Shown here: piece by piece, positions 13,290 through 25,680 of the stretch
How the letters are laid out: each line of letters opens with the position of its first letter
How positions within the stretch are numbered: the first letter of the stretch is position 1
Assembly (NCBI GenBank): GCA_000711775.1
Contig: ARYC01001535.1
Span: forward strand, 27,129 to 91,128
Reading direction: 5' to 3'
Length of the DNA: 64,000 nucleotides
Source: Oxytricha trifallax
Taxonomy: Eukaryota > Ciliophora > Spirotrichea > Sporadotrichida > Oxytrichidae
Program-made: the position numbers and the translations under genes
Notes under the pieces: generated by a model
What the model saw: the letters and a program-made list of their open reading frames with translations, nothing else
Database searches by the model: none
Told to the model about the DNA's origin: nothing

Positions 13290-14500
13290 TATTCTAAATG
13301 TTGAGGTTTCTTTTTTTGTCTAAGCAAGCTAATGCCTACTTTTATTATAAATCCTACTCCTTTATTACTCTTTTAATTTCAAAGTGCGGCATAATTTTAA
13401 GAACAGACGATGATACTGATTTGATCTCAGTGAGGATCTCAACATCTTCATAAAATGTTAAAAAGGAATTAACCAATACTTAGAATATCTTATCAAACAT
13501 ACTTAAAGAGAGTGGGTAATGAATGATATACTTTCAATAATAAAATCTTTTGCTCTAAAGAAGCATCCATATACAATCAAAACCCGTTTCATATTGTCAA
13601 TTTGATCCATTCCTTCATTACGATTAATTCAAAGCCAACTATGCAAGAGTTCTTCACTTCCTGCAATAAACAATTGCAAAAAAACTTGACATTGAAAAGA
13701 AATTTCACATTAATTGTATTTTTAACTGTGAGATGATAAGTATTACTAAATGCAGATATGTCTTCTTTAGACTGATGAAATAAAATAAAAAAATGTATCT
13801 AGGAATGTACTCTATTTAAGGCATTTTTATCTTGCAGACTTAAAGATAAGATCTTATGGGTAAATAGCCTCCACTTTCATGATTAATTATAAATTATTTC
13901 ATCTATTAGAACAATTTCCTATTTTACGGCTTTAAAATTCAAGGCTTATTTAAGTTTATTGAATTTCTATAAAGATATCATGATCTAAGTAACAGAGAAA
14001 AACTATGAAATATATAATTTAATGATGGGGAAAAACTTCGTAAATAGAAATGATCTTTCACTTTACTCCTATTAGTACAATAGAAAAGGATAATGCCTCC
14101 TTTTCAATATAGAAATTTAACTTATATGATCTTGATAAAGTAAAAGTCTCTGCATTATTTCTTGATCTAAAACCAACCATATGATATGACCCCTGTGGAA
14201 ATGGTATATAGATTGATTAAAAGGAGAGATCTTAATCTCCTTTTTATTCAAGTCTCTATGCATTAAGAATTAGCCCTTTCAAAACTAAATAAAGCCACTA
14301 TAAATGTATTTTGTTTTATAGAATTCTCCCTGTCGAGTATTTTGAAAAGATAAATGGTAAAAATAAAAAGTATTCTATGATCAATGTTATTGAAAAATTG
14401 AGCTCGAATAATATGATAACATGATAAATAAGATTCATTGGAAATAAATGTTTAATGATATTAATAATATTTAATATATTTAACTCACGAACAATAAGAA
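13290..14500 (+). pseudogene. Degraded plus-strand gene region
   Basis: A run of protein-like translation with TAA/TAG as Gln, needing frame changes. It starts FDLSEDLNIFIKCQKGINQY. It passes through CSKEASIYNQNPFHIVNLIH and TEKNYEIYNLMMGKNFVNRN. It then shifts frame near 14080 to YDLDKVKVSALFLDLKPTI and YFEKINGKNKKYSMINVIEK. Several TGAs occur. The A+T-rich codons, Lys/Asn/Tyr content and directionality argue for a real former gene. No motif recognised; it could belong to a mobile element. Confidence 0.35.
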
Positions 14501-14652
14501 AAAATAAATTTTACTCTATTTATATTTGAGAAAAGATGTAGAGCTCCGCTTATTTAACGTTTTTCTATAATTAAAGGTGCTATCGATTGATTCTATTACT
14601 AGGAGTCCAATATAAATTGAATTCAATAATCGATCGCAAAAAAATTAAAAGC

Positions 14653-15102
14653 AAATTTAAATCTTTGATTAATTATTGCTATAATATATTCAGTTTAGGA
14701 GATTAAAATAAACTAAGATTATTATATATAATAAAAGCAGGCATAATTGACTAAGCCTAGATTAAATAGTACTTGTTTGATAGATTATTTAGAAATTAGA
14801 TGGACATTACTATTGGTTGGGCGTATAATCTCATTTCTGGAGCGTTATAAATCATTATGAAATGTTTGTGATTTGTTTATTTATTTTAGTTTCATTTTGA
14901 ATTATCACGCTCCAGAAATAAGATTATACGCCCAACCCAATAGTAAAGTTCATATAATTTCTAAATAATCTATCAAACGAGTACCATTTCATCTAGGCTT
15001 AGTTAAGTATAACAGCTGCTATTATATATAATTATCTTATTAGTTTATTTTAATTTCCCAAACTAATTATATTCTAGCAAAATTAATCAAAGATTTAAAT
15101 TT
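14653..15102. mobile_element. 450-bp foldback element
   Basis: Two arms (about 14653-14855 and 14895-15102) are inverted copies. The best-conserved block is TTGGGCGTATAATCTCATTTC with its complement. Its arrangement matches the family at 23, 45.5, 53 and 61 kb: a flank like ACTTTACTATTGG, then a GC-richer box, then a central CTCCAG-type stem. Sequence similarity outside those boxes is weak. I treat it as a diverged relative. Confidence 0.65.
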
Positions 15103-15162
15103 AAGTTAAATTAACCAGTTTAATAACTCTATATTTTAATTTTAATAATAAAATTTATCAAT

Positions 15163-15955
15163 GAAGTCATTCAGAAGCAGAGTTTGTGAAGAAGTTTCAT
15201 GTTAGACCTGATATGATCTCCAATCTCCAGGTACTTTACCAGATTAAGACCAAAAGATCACAACCTCCTTGTGATGGCATTATAGAAGTACTAGGTACCC
15301 CAAAAGAAGATCATATTGACGTTGAGATTGTCAGAAAAGTTAGGTGAGCATCAGTGCTTCTTTAAAGATCAAGCATTTAGAACTGCTTGAGGAGCAGCTA
15401 AACAAGTAGACTAGTACCATTGAGTACGAAACCAAAAATGTGAATTACAGGAATTGGAATCCATTCCGTTAAGGGCCTAGCCCATCCCCATTAGAAGGCT
15501 TTATTGCTATCACATTGATTATAGAGTTCGTTACAGATTAAAAGTTAGATATATTCTTTAATAAAAACAAACAAAACATAAAATCATAAATTCTAATAAT
15601 TTAACATCAGGCGAGAATTTAACAATTTGGGTTTCATTTTTTGAAAAAATTAAATGTAAATATCTAAAATAAAATTATATTTAATTTCTGTATTTTTTAT
15701 AATTGTAAATAATTTGTTTTAATATCTTTAATTCAATTTAGAAATTATTTTCACAAATTGATTTTACTCTTTGGAGTTTTCTTGCAAATTTTACTTTTTA
15801 AAGAAAAAAAATTATCCTAGTAAAAGAAATTTTAATTATAATTAATCTTAATCAAAATAACTTATTTTAGTGTAATCATTTATTGCCGAGGTAATTACAT
15901 TTATTCTCAGGAATTTAATGAATTTAGATATACAACATATATTAAATTTCAATGA
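15163..15955 (+). pseudogene. Gene-like frames, unknown product
   Basis: Two protein-like blocks lie in tandem but in different frames. The first (15163-15345) reads HSEAEFVKKFHVRPDMISNL, then CDGIIEVLGTPKEDHIDVEI, to a TGA. The second, about 198 codons without TGA (15363-15955), begins IKHLELLEEQLNKQTSTIEY and becomes hydrophobic and Lys-rich. The junction near 15345 could be an indel or a very short intron, since a GTGAG lies exactly there. No family recognised. Confidence 0.4.
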
Positions 15956-16725
15956 TTAAGATGTAGTTTACTTACCAATCAGTAATATTCTAAGATCTAA
16001 AGGTTGTTGATACTTGAGCATTGATTATGAAAACTCGATTCCATTATAGAAAAGAAGCAAACCCGAGCTAAATATCCTACTATAGATTAAACAGCACAAG
16101 AAAGCTCATAATAAAGATGTTGATGAAGATCAGAGATTTAAGGTTATCGAATGAAAAAGCTTTGTTAAACTTAAAATTATTATATTTTTATAAATTACCA
16201 TAGATATTAAAAGAAAACAAAAGGTCTTTGCAGCATTTAATACTGCTATACTATAGTGACTTTGAAACAGAAATAATTTACTAAAATTTCAAAATAATAC
16301 CAACGCAAAATTAATATAGATCATTAGGGTGATTTCAATCAGTATACCAATCAGCTCATTGAAATTTAAACAGGTAGGATATTGAATAATACGTTAGCTC
16401 ATATTCAAAAATGGAATTAGAATATTATATGATTAAAAAAATTATTATTGATGAAATTTGAAAGAACATCAAGCAGATAAGATAAAAGAGATCAAGCTAG
16501 ATAATGCCGATAAAAATAATATTTCTATTGACCGTATCATAGTTAAAGATATTTTTAAAAACAAGAACATTGGAGCTAAAATAAATAAGTGCTTTCAGCA
16601 TACTTATATAAAATTAGACAAAATTCAATTCGATAAAAAAGTTGAGGGGGGGAAGTTTCCTCCACGCTTTTTTTTTATTTTTATGTAAATTTAATAAATT
16701 TTACATAAATTAAAAAATTTAACAA
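15956..16725 (+). pseudogene. Degraded plus-strand gene, Lys/Asp-rich
   Basis: Continues rightward from the previous entry in another frame: DVVYLPISNILRSKGC, then KKAHNKDVDEDQRFKVIE, and finally KEHQADKIKEIKLDNADKNN into CFQHTYIKLDKIQFDKKVEG. The last part runs into the left terminus of the foldback at 16644. Five or more TGAs are scattered along it. The charged composition differs from the surrounding A+T-rich DNA. Function unknown. Confidence 0.35.
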
Positions 16726-17116
16726 TTTTATGACCTATTAAATATTAAGAGTATATTGTTCATCATTGAAGTAGCTCAAGAAAATATAATTTAACAATAT
16801 ATACGCATGGTATGAACTAGATTAATTCAATCAGAATTTCAATAACAATTGAATACAATAATTGGAATTACTATAACAGAACCTACAAATATCAGTGAAA
16901 AATATCAAAGTTTTTGTAATCTGAAGAGATATATTGACTGTTAATTAATAAATTAAAGTATAATTATAACAATGAAATTAGTCCTGAAGTTGGTTGATAG
17001 TTGTTATAAAAATTAATTTAATAAAAAAAATAATAAAAATTAAAAAATTAAAAAAAGTGCAGGAACTTCCCTAAAAATTTTTTTATATCATAAACCAGTG
17101 CAGGAAACTTCCCCCC
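16644..17116. mobile_element. G-run foldback element with 8-bp target duplication
   Basis: The left end GGGGGGGAAGTTTCCTCCAC (from 16646) is inverted at the right as GTGCAGGAAACTTCCCCCC. A second copy of the GTGCAGGAACTTCCC box lies just inside, at about 17057. AAAAAGTT occurs on both sides (16636-16643 and 17117-17124), consistent with an 8-bp target duplication. The interior is pure A+T-rich DNA without coding capacity. Eight-base duplications are typical of hAT-like elements. Terminal G-runs are shared with the elements at 46830 and 51033. Confidence 0.6.
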
Positions 17117-17313
17117 AAAAAGTTTTGTCCTCAATCATTTGAATTTCTTTTAGAAATCTGAGCTTTATTTTATAATTTTGGTATCTTATTTGTTTTTATT
17201 GTTTTTAAGAATGCCTTTTTACTTTAAAAAATAGAAATTAATTCTATATTTAACCGAAATAGCACTAGTTTTAATTCAAGTTAAAAATTAATTGTTTCAT
17301 AGAAACAGTATAA

Positions 17314-17628
17314 ATGTGCAAAAATGATCATAATTTATTAATACTACTTATGTTCCATTACAAAATGATAATTCTCAAGGAATTAAAAGAAAAATTAAGC
17401 CGATCCAGAATTAAGTGCAAAATGCAAGATGGTAAGGCTGAAGCTAAAAAGGAAGTTGAATATAAAGATGAAGGAATGGAAGTAGATGCAAATGGAGAAA
17501 ACAGTCATTACTAGAATAAAAAATTCTCGAATTTAAAATTGAAACAAATCGAATTTCTAATTATATTACTGACACTAAATTAATTTAACCCATAAATTTC
17601 AAAGCAGCTATAAGTAGTTCGATAATGA
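17314..17628 (+). CDS. 104-residue ORF, charged, unknown function
   Basis: ATG 17314 to TGA 17626-17628 with TAG/TAA read as Gln. An amino-terminal hydrophobic patch (NLLILLMFHYKMIILKEL) precedes a basic stretch. Then comes an acidic/charged segment, DGKAEAKKEVEYKDEGMEVD, and a second hydrophobic patch. No internal TGA. It lies about 200 bp right of the G-run foldback. No recognised family. Confidence 0.45.
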
Positions 17629-19560
17629 AATATTTTTGTAAGATAAGCGTTTAAGTGATTATTTTGGAAGTCTTAGTACAGTTAATTATATATTGATTTA
17701 CTATCTACTTCGCTATACAATCTGATTAATATATTGACAAACTATATAATCATTTATGAAACTTCTAATGTAAGATAATTCTGCATATCTCATATTTTAT
17801 TATGCCTACTGTCTTCAAACATTAAATATGATGAAATAACAATTTGATTCGAAATCTAATTAACCTTAAATAATTACAGAAACATGTTTATTATTTTATC
17901 AATTATGTGAAAAAATTGGTATAATATCTCTAAACTCAAGAGCTGAAATATATCCAATAAGAATTACTTAAGCTTAAGAAATTTGAATCATTAATTAACT
18001 TTTAGATTATTGTAAAAAAGAATTATTGAATTAATGCTCCACTTTATAAGAATAATTAGAAATAATATATGTATTTTTAATGAATAAAGTTAAAAAGTAT
18101 AGAATTTAATTTATTCATGTAGATTTGTATATTTTTATTTAAAAAAATTCATATCAATATCTGTTTAATAGGTACATTAACTTTAAAAATAATTGAGAAA
18201 AAGATTAAGATTTAAAAAGATGCATTTAAATTTTGTTCAAAATATATCAGTTGATTTAATAAAAAAATACGAGAAATGCATTGAATTTTTAGACATATTC
18301 GATTAGATGGCCATCTCAATATTGCTCTTAAGTATTGCTTTTATTTTTAATTAATCTTTTTTTTGAATATACTTAATCAAAGACTTCCATAAAAATAAGT
18401 GGATTTCTGACTCTCTAGAAATGTCCATAATTTAAGTTAACGAAAAACATCAACACTTCTGAAATGCCACCACATTCTTATTGCTTTATTATATTATTTA
18501 TTTTACGTTGTATTAATATTAAATAAAAAAATTTACATTGAGATTCATAAAATATTAAATAATCTTATTATTCAAGTTTCTGTTTTTTACTTAAAATTTA
18601 TGAAATTAAAAAATATTATTAATAAATAGAATAAGAGTTCACTTTTCAATATTTGATTAAAAGTAATTATTTAAAACCCCAAAAACGCTAATAATGGTTT
18701 TAAACTGCAAAAATATACAAATGAATTACAAAAATATTATTATAATTTTCGAAGACTTGGTCAGATGAAATCATTTTCTATTAATTATGAAGCAAGACAA
18801 CAATTCATTTTATAGAATAATGACAAGAAAAAGGTGGGCATTTATTTTTTTAATTTTACAGAGTTAATGAGATTCTCATAATTTATCTTCACTATGTAGA
18901 AGTTCAGACATAATTATCTACAGATATATTATCTTACTATAATAGATCTAGATATAATGCTACATTTTGACTATTTGAGTTCTAAAATTGAAAATCTTTG
19001 TTTTGATAGATCTGGGCTGCTTTATGGAAAAAATATTAAAATCAATTATTTTTTTATATTCTTTCTGTATTCTTAATTTACTTAATTATTAATCTATTAA
19101 GCATAGTTATTTATTACTACAAACAATTTTTATTTTGTTACTTTTATACATATTTTATCTTATAAATTTTAATGTTTTACTTTGATTTCTTTTTAATTAA
19201 AATCAGAGTTCTTATAATATTTTTTAGTTTATTTTTAATTAACAAATGAAACAGGAATAATTTATTTAAAAAAAACTTTTTAAATTATTAACTTATATTT
19301 TAATTTGTCGATTTAATCGTTGTCAAATGTATCTAAATTTAGTCAATGTTATTTTAATTATATTTTTCCGATTTTGAACTTGCAATTAACGGTTAACAAC
19401 ATTCTTAGATATCATTATTTTTTAGAAAACAAGATTATAATATTTCTGAATATATTACTGTATTGGCAATATTGTATAGGATAAGTTATATAAATTTAGT
19501 ACAATTGTTAATTAATTGAGTGTGTTAAAAAGATAAGTCATCTATCTTATATTTCCCCTA
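17629..19560. other. AT-rich stretch with one dispersed repeat copy
   Basis: No gene recognised. At about 18300-18450 a diverged copy of the sequence at 53170-53270 occurs (ATATTGCTCT.AAGTATTG, and an AAACATCA motif nearby), so the area contains an old repeat. Confidence 0.4.
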
Positions 19561-19668
19561 CTCATTAAATTTTTAATAGCTAGAACTACAATAAATCTTA
19601 GCTAGATATGTAAAACATCTCAAGTTAAAAACAGAACAACTTAAATTTAGAAAACATGATATGTTAAA

Positions 19669-20121
19669 ATGCTGTAGAATAGAGTTCCCTGCATACTGCT
19701 GGTTTGCTACACAATGTCGGAATTAATGGTTAAGGCATTAAAATAAGACATTAAAGATCTATCCATTAATCATAAATTTAATTAGGACAATTATCATCAG
19801 ATTATTTTTTAAATAAAGGGACTTCGAGCTGTGCTTAAATATCCAAAAAAGTGAATATACGATGCTATATCTAGAGATCCAAAAATGATTGAGTTATTTT
19901 ATATCGAAGTTCTTTAAAGAAGGAATTTAGCAAATTGTTAAACTTCAAGTAAAATTCATAATACATTTAACAGATATTAAAATAAATTATATACGATAAC
20001 AGACCCCCCAAAATCAGGGAAATATATAATTTTCATTTGTATTCTATTGAAATCATTTATTTTTTTTAAAGTAATTTTAAAAATATTAAAATTAAGACTT
20101 AACAGAAAGGAAAATAGATGA
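19669..20121 (+). CDS. 150-codon frame with a single internal TGA
   Basis: ATG 19669 to TGA 20119-20121. The text reads like a real soluble protein: SELMVKALKQDIKDLSINHK, NQDNYHQIIFQIKGLRAVLK, then after TGA 19852-19854, IYDAISRDPKMIELFYIEVL and TITDPPKSGKYIIF. The TGA lies between KYPKK and IYDAI, with no change of frame around it. One nonsense change or TGA read as Trp would explain it. The gene probably continues in the next entry. Function unknown. Confidence 0.45.
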
Positions 20122-20430
20122 TTTAAACAATTTGATTAAAATTAATAAGGATATTGTTAATGGCAACGATGATGTTCAGTTACCTTCACAAAAAATATTA
20201 TCTATAATAACTAAAAATATTATTTATTAGAGAACTTGCTTGGAAAGAGTAGTGATAGGTCTCACAAGAACTTAAGTTTCAGTACTCAAGGTAATAAAAA
20301 TAAGCAAATATGGCATGCTAACGTAGATATTTATTATAAAGCTAATGGAGTAAGTCTCTTTGCATTTCTTTTAAGAAGTATTCTTATTATTTGTTATAAT
20401 TATATAGTTTTATATTATTTAACATAATTC
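20113..20430 (+). pseudogene. Continuation of the preceding gene in shifted frames
   Basis: Overlapping the previous stop in another frame, KIDDLNNLIKINKDIVNGND and VQLPSQKILSIITKNII follow. A second shift then gives LLGKSSDRSHKNLSFSTQGN and IWHANVDIYYKANGVSL. The three pieces look like one protein broken by two indels, or by very short introns or germline-specific interruptions. Confidence 0.35.
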
Positions 20431-22740
20431 ATTTGATAAGTGAAATAAATGTCTTTCTTAATAATATTCTTTATTGAAAAATAAGCACTAAAATTTTATA
20501 ATATTTAACATTCATAAATTATTTTAAAATATATATCATTTAGATGAATAGTCTATAAAATATCTACTTATATAACTTGCTGATTTAAACCTTTCTTGTG
20601 GATTCATAAATTATTAGGTGCTGCTATTAGTTATGAGCAATTCTCAAATCAGGAAGATAAACTCTAACTTACTATATTTCTAATATCCTTTAAACTCTTT
20701 ATATTACAAAATTTATCTTCATTTTATGATTAATTGTCAAACCAGATGATTAACGCAGAAATAATACCTATATTATTCTCATTATCATAAAATGTTACTT
20801 ATAAGTAAATTAGAAAGGTAATCAATGCTTAAAGAACATAATTAAAAATTAAATATTGTTCATATATAAAAATATCATATCCCTAGTTCACTTAAAAGCA
20901 AATTTTAATTTTTCGAGGCAATAACCATACTTTGATTTATGATTATGCCAGTCAAATCGAATTAGCTTAACAATTCAATAAAAGTTTTACTCTAAAGTAT
21001 TCATCTGATTAATTCAAAAGTGAAAAAGCAGGTGCCTCCTAATATAAGCTGAGTTCTAAATTAAAAAAGTAATCTAGCAAAGATTTGCGATTTATTGGCT
21101 TATTCCTTTTTTTAATATCGAGTAGTCATTGCATTTGAATTTAAAATAATTTATTTTTTTTATATTTTTTTGATCCCTAATATTAAAAAGTCAATTTACT
21201 ATTGAAGTCGATCTTTAAACTATTTACGCTGAAATTATTAAGAAACTTATAGCAAAAGCAACTCTCAACCATAAAACTAGTAAGTAAATCAATTGCAGAC
21301 AACCTCTATAGATATTGGTCTAATTTAAACTCGGAAAGAAAAGCTACCAAAGATTATTAGTTAACCTTTGATAATTGAGCTTCAGATTAAACTCAAATGA
21401 TTCAATGCTTATAGAAACTCTCTCTGGGTTTTAAAATATATAAATGCATAATAATTATTTGGCATAAATGAATTTCAAAGGATTAAACTATATAATTTTT
21501 TCTCACAAAATTAATCAACCGCCTATGTTTAATAGCACCATTAATACTTATATCTTTATAATTTGTCAATTTTCTTAGATTTTAGATATGTAAATAAAAT
21601 ATTTATTGAATTTATAGCTAAAATGCAATAATGTTTATGTCTGACATGTATTTATTTCCTAAACATTGATCAAACAAGAAATTTGGCTTTATTCAATTAT
21701 AATAAAACGAAATAAATATTTTAACAAGTAAAAGCAAATTCTTATTATATTCCTTCTCTCATTTTATACTTTTAAATAATTAAAAACTATTTTATTAATA
21801 AAATCCCTCTTTGATCAAAACAAAAATAAGTAATAATCTATGGAAATAATGAATTAGAACTATTTATTGTAAAAGAATAATCAATTTTATTTATGAGGAA
21901 ATTTTAGTCTGATATTCTTTAATATAATCGCAAAGGTTTTATTCAAATTTTAACTTATCACTAACATTATTCTATTTTCCCCAGATATGGTAATTTATAA
22001 TAATAGTAAAACAAATAAAAATGCCATTTAATACATTGATAAGAAGGAGTAATAAATTTATTTATATATCATTAAGGATTTTCAGATTTTAGAAATTCAA
22101 AAATATTATTTCCTTTTTGTTTTGGGGCTGATATTCTAACGAGTATATAAATGACAAATTACATTCAAAAATAACTTTAATAGTTAGTTAAATATGAATT
22201 TTAGGAAGGCTTTATTATCCACAAATTCCTACAATTAAGATTTTCGTGATCCTTATAATCCTATTAGGAGTGGCATTACTTAGAACTCCTTGATATTTGA
22301 TTCTATATTTCTCAATTCTTGTATCAAAATATATATACCTGTGGATAATAGTAAATAATATGCTGATTGTAATAAATATAGACAATTGTTGGCAATGCCC
22401 ATTAATCTAAATTCAATTAGAATTTATAAAAGTTGGTTTTGGTTTATTTTAAGCTATAAAGATCGTTCGCTGAGGACTATCAATTTTTAGAGCTCCATTA
22501 TTTACATCAACGAATTTAATTGGAAAATCTAGTATACCTGATTTAGTGCCGTTTTAATTTTAATATATAAATTAAGAATTAGTTAGAAACAGGTAATATA
22601 AAATATAAAGTAAGATTTAAATTAAACCCAAGTTTCTTATTGGTTGTATTGATAACTTTCGGGTATTTATTATAAAAGAACAATAAAAAATAGAAATAAC
22701 TAGAAATTCAATTATAGAGTGAAGGGATGCTAGCATTTTA
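20431..22740. other. AT-rich stretch, no gene recognised
   Basis: No frame convinced me. The stretch 20990-21440 has slightly higher G+C but its frames change too often to call. Confidence 0.35.
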
Positions 22741-23570
22741 ATTAATTGTACTATTTATAAGATTTTGGTTATGTTGCTGTTGGTGTTGCTATTATTGTAA
22801 CTTGAGTTGTGATTGATTATTTGTTGCTTGTTTTGTTATCTCTAAGGCTTGCTTTATTGTTGTTGCTGAACACTTCCCTTTTTGCTATTGTAAGGAGTAG
22901 AAATGTTCTGGTTTCTTCTGGGGTAATTGATTATTCTCAGTTGAAGAGCTATCGTCGGTTGGATTTCTCATATAGTTGGCCATCAACTTCTCCAATTTTA
23001 ATTAATCCTTTTCCTCATCATCGTCTTTTTTATCATCTTCATCGAAAAGAGATCGCCGCTGTTTTTGTATAATTATAGAAATACATTTGAATTTGGAAAT
23101 ATAATTGAAATTAAATTAATATAATTACAAATTATTGGCAGTTAAAGTTGTCAATTTAAACGATATTGGGATCATTCGATAGAGAATTCAAAATTAGCTG
23201 GACTTTACTATTGGCGGTACTATTTTATCGCATCCCTGGAGCGAGATAACTTGAGTTTAATTAAACGCTCTAAATTCATTAAATTATATCCTCACATTAA
23301 ACTTAAGTTATCTCGCTTCCTCGATGCGATAAACTAGTAGCGCCAATAATAAAGTCCAGCTAATTTTGAATTCTCATCGAATGATCCCAAGATCGTTTAA
23401 ATTGACAACTTTAACTGCCACTTATTTGTAATTATATTAATTTAATTTTAATTATTTTTCTCAAATGTATTCCACAATAGTCATTTTTATTATCTTGATC
23501 TTCATCATCATCCTCATCATCGTCTCCATAAATTACTGTACCTACTGATGATCTTGGCACATTCATGCAT
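22741..23570 (-). pseudogene. Acidic, Gln-rich gene split by a TA-flanked foldback
   Basis: On the minus strand an ATG near 23568 begins MNVPRSSVGTVIYGDDDEDD and runs about 30 codons to the right edge of the foldback at 23477. Left of the foldback, minus-strand sequence resumes in the same style: RRSLFDEDDKKDDDEEKD, then LEKLMANYMRNPTDDSSSTE, then polyGln (many as TAA/TAG), to about 22741. Acidic runs on both sides suggest one protein interrupted by the insertion. Removing the foldback with one TA does not restore frame exactly, so either a further indel exists or the junction is imprecise. Function unknown. Confidence 0.45.
23073..23477. mobile_element. 405-bp foldback element, family A copy 1
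   Basis: Inverted halves bounded by TTATAGAAATACATTTGAA on the left and the complement of TTGTGGAATACATTTGAG on the right. A TA follows the right end (23478-23479); the left flank is AA, probably mutated. Interior boxes shared with copies at 45517, 52693 and 61057 include GCAGTTAAAGTTGTC, GAATTCAAAATTAGCTGGAC and GGCGGTACTATTTTATCGCA. There is no coding capacity. It sits inside the acidic frame 22741-23570. Confidence 0.85.
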
Positions 23571-24610
23571 TTTTGAATATTTCAGCATTACAAATGATTT
23601 AAGGGTGAAATTATGAGTTGAATGCTGAATATTTACTCCACTATAATCAACAGGCGCTATCTCAGGAAGGAGTAATGTCCAAGGAAGAAAAATTACCTGA
23701 GTGCACAGATAACGAAGCATCTATATATTTCTCTCTTACCCTATACCGTTCACCCAGATGGCTTTAAACATATCCTGATTTTAGGGAAAGCTATAATTTC
23801 AATTTTGCCTATTTAAGGTCACTATAAGCAAGCTTAGTGCCGTTTTCCTCTAATGTCGTTGTGAATTCCTCGCCTTGAGAGGATAGACCTTGGCGTTTTC
23901 CCATTAGCATATTGAGACTTTATTGATGGTTGGCTGTTATCGAATAGATCTGCTAGTAATTCCTGAAGCTCACCTATTACTGATCATGTTGATGATGACA
24001 TCACGCCGAATTTCATTGCTAACTCCACTGGCACATTAGAGCTTCTCTAGGATTACTTCGCCACATTGGTTGCTAGCTCAGATGTCAAGAGAGGATAAAC
24101 TTTTACTTGCTTGGGCGGTTATTAGACATACGGCTTCTATCACAGCTGCAGCTACTCCCCATGTGTTTTCAATTCAAGCTTTAAGAATGTTCCATCTCTA
24201 ATTTCTTGAAGCAACATCGCAGATTGCAACACCAGCCCATTCACATTTGCTAATACCTAAACTCCTGTTACTTTAAGACACTGCCAGTCATTAGGATTGC
24301 AGGAAGGAGCTATAATACTTTTGGCCTCTTCAAAAATGATGTTAGTTTGTTTCAACCAAGTGATTTAGATGCTTGTAATGGAGCCATGATCGAGGGTGTT
24401 GTCATTTTGCTTGCACTTTGTCTCATCCTTATACTGTAGGTTGTTGGGGACCTCCTACGAAGCCTAGATGAGCGGCTGTTACGCTACCCTACCCTTGGGA
24501 TATCTAATGGTGAACCTCTTCTTCTCATCACTAACAGTCTGTTGACTAAGGCAATTGTGTCTTCATTTATGGCTGTTAGATTTAAAACTTAACTCTGATT
24601 AATCATTCTA
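23540..24610 (+). pseudogene. Membrane/surface-type protein gene, frameshifted
   Basis: Plus-strand translation reads NYELNAEYLLHYNQQALSQE and SKEEKLPECTDNEASIYFSL. After a shift near 23880 it reads PITDHVDDDITPNFIANSTG, LELLQDYFATLVASSDVKRG and a Cys-rich stretch TFTCLGGYQTYGFYHSCSYS. After a second shift near 24275 it reads DLDACNGAMIEGVV into a transmembrane helix (ILLALCLILIL). The tail is LLRSLDERLLRYPTLGISNG, ending in FKT. N-glycosylation-type sites and a single membrane helix near the end suggest a type I surface protein. Several TGAs fall where Trp is plausible. Overlaps the 5' part of the acidic minus frame. No family named. Confidence 0.4.
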
Positions 24611-25680
24611 ATTAGTTTAAATACTGACATTAAATTTGGTAGCTTTTGATTAATGGATGGAGACCCTATATAATTTGTATACTATATTAAACGTAAAGCT
24701 ACAAAATATTAAGAGATAATTATTTATAATTTTGATAATATATTAATTTCTCCATCCATCTTATTCAAATTGAAATTAATCTCTTATTAAAATTAATGAT
24801 ATCTGGAATTTAAGAAATTCTAATTAAAATCTTTTGATGATTTATTTTATTTTACTAATCTAATTAATTTAGTTAGCTTTAGTTAAAATGATGATATAAA
24901 AATACCCTTAAATATTTTATATTCAAAATTATTTTAGTAATTAATTTAATTAGCATCAAAAATATGAGTTTATTATCTGTGATTAAATTCTATCTATAAT
25001 CATATTTTAATTGATATTTGAGATAGAATTTTTTAAATATTATTGTCGTATCTTCAACTTCCTTTATATGAAATTTAAGTTATTATATTAAAATTAAAAT
25101 GATGTTAATAATTCAAAGTTTTTAATTTTATTTTTCAAAATATAAGGTTCCGATTAATTTTAATGATTATTAGAGATATGTTGTGACTTTTTTATTTTTC
25201 TTGTAATTAATATTTAAAATGAGATTTAATTATGACTATTGCTTGAAATATTAATTTTTCGCACAAGTAATACCTTCAATTCATTTTTTTAGATTAGAAA
25301 TAATTTTATGAGAATATGATATATTAGAGAGTGTATGTTATTTAACCTAGACTAAAATAGTTCTTTCTTAAAATAAATAAGTTAAATTAAAATAACATTA
25401 TGCGAATTTGTGTGTAAACATATGTTGTTTTATTTTAATCAAATCAAGTCATTTGTTATATTTATATTTCGACATCTAAATTTAAATTAAACCATGATTA
25501 AATCTACTTACAATAGTGCCATAAGCTTTATATGAACATAGATGATTTACTTAATTTAGTTTTTTAAAAAAAACACAAAATATTCATACTTTCAAATTAA
25601 TGAAGACTGCAATAATATTTGAATGGCAACTATTATTAAGATATATTTATATATGAAGTTATGATATGAAGATGAAATGA
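24611..25680. other. AT-rich gap
   Basis: No frame, repeat or hairpin that stands out. Confidence 0.45.

Noticed and set aside
14220-14250. AAAGGAGAGAT...ATCTCCTTTTT hairpin like a bacterial terminator
   Set aside because: The genome is eukaryotic and the hairpin lies inside a gene-like region; chance palindromes are frequent here.
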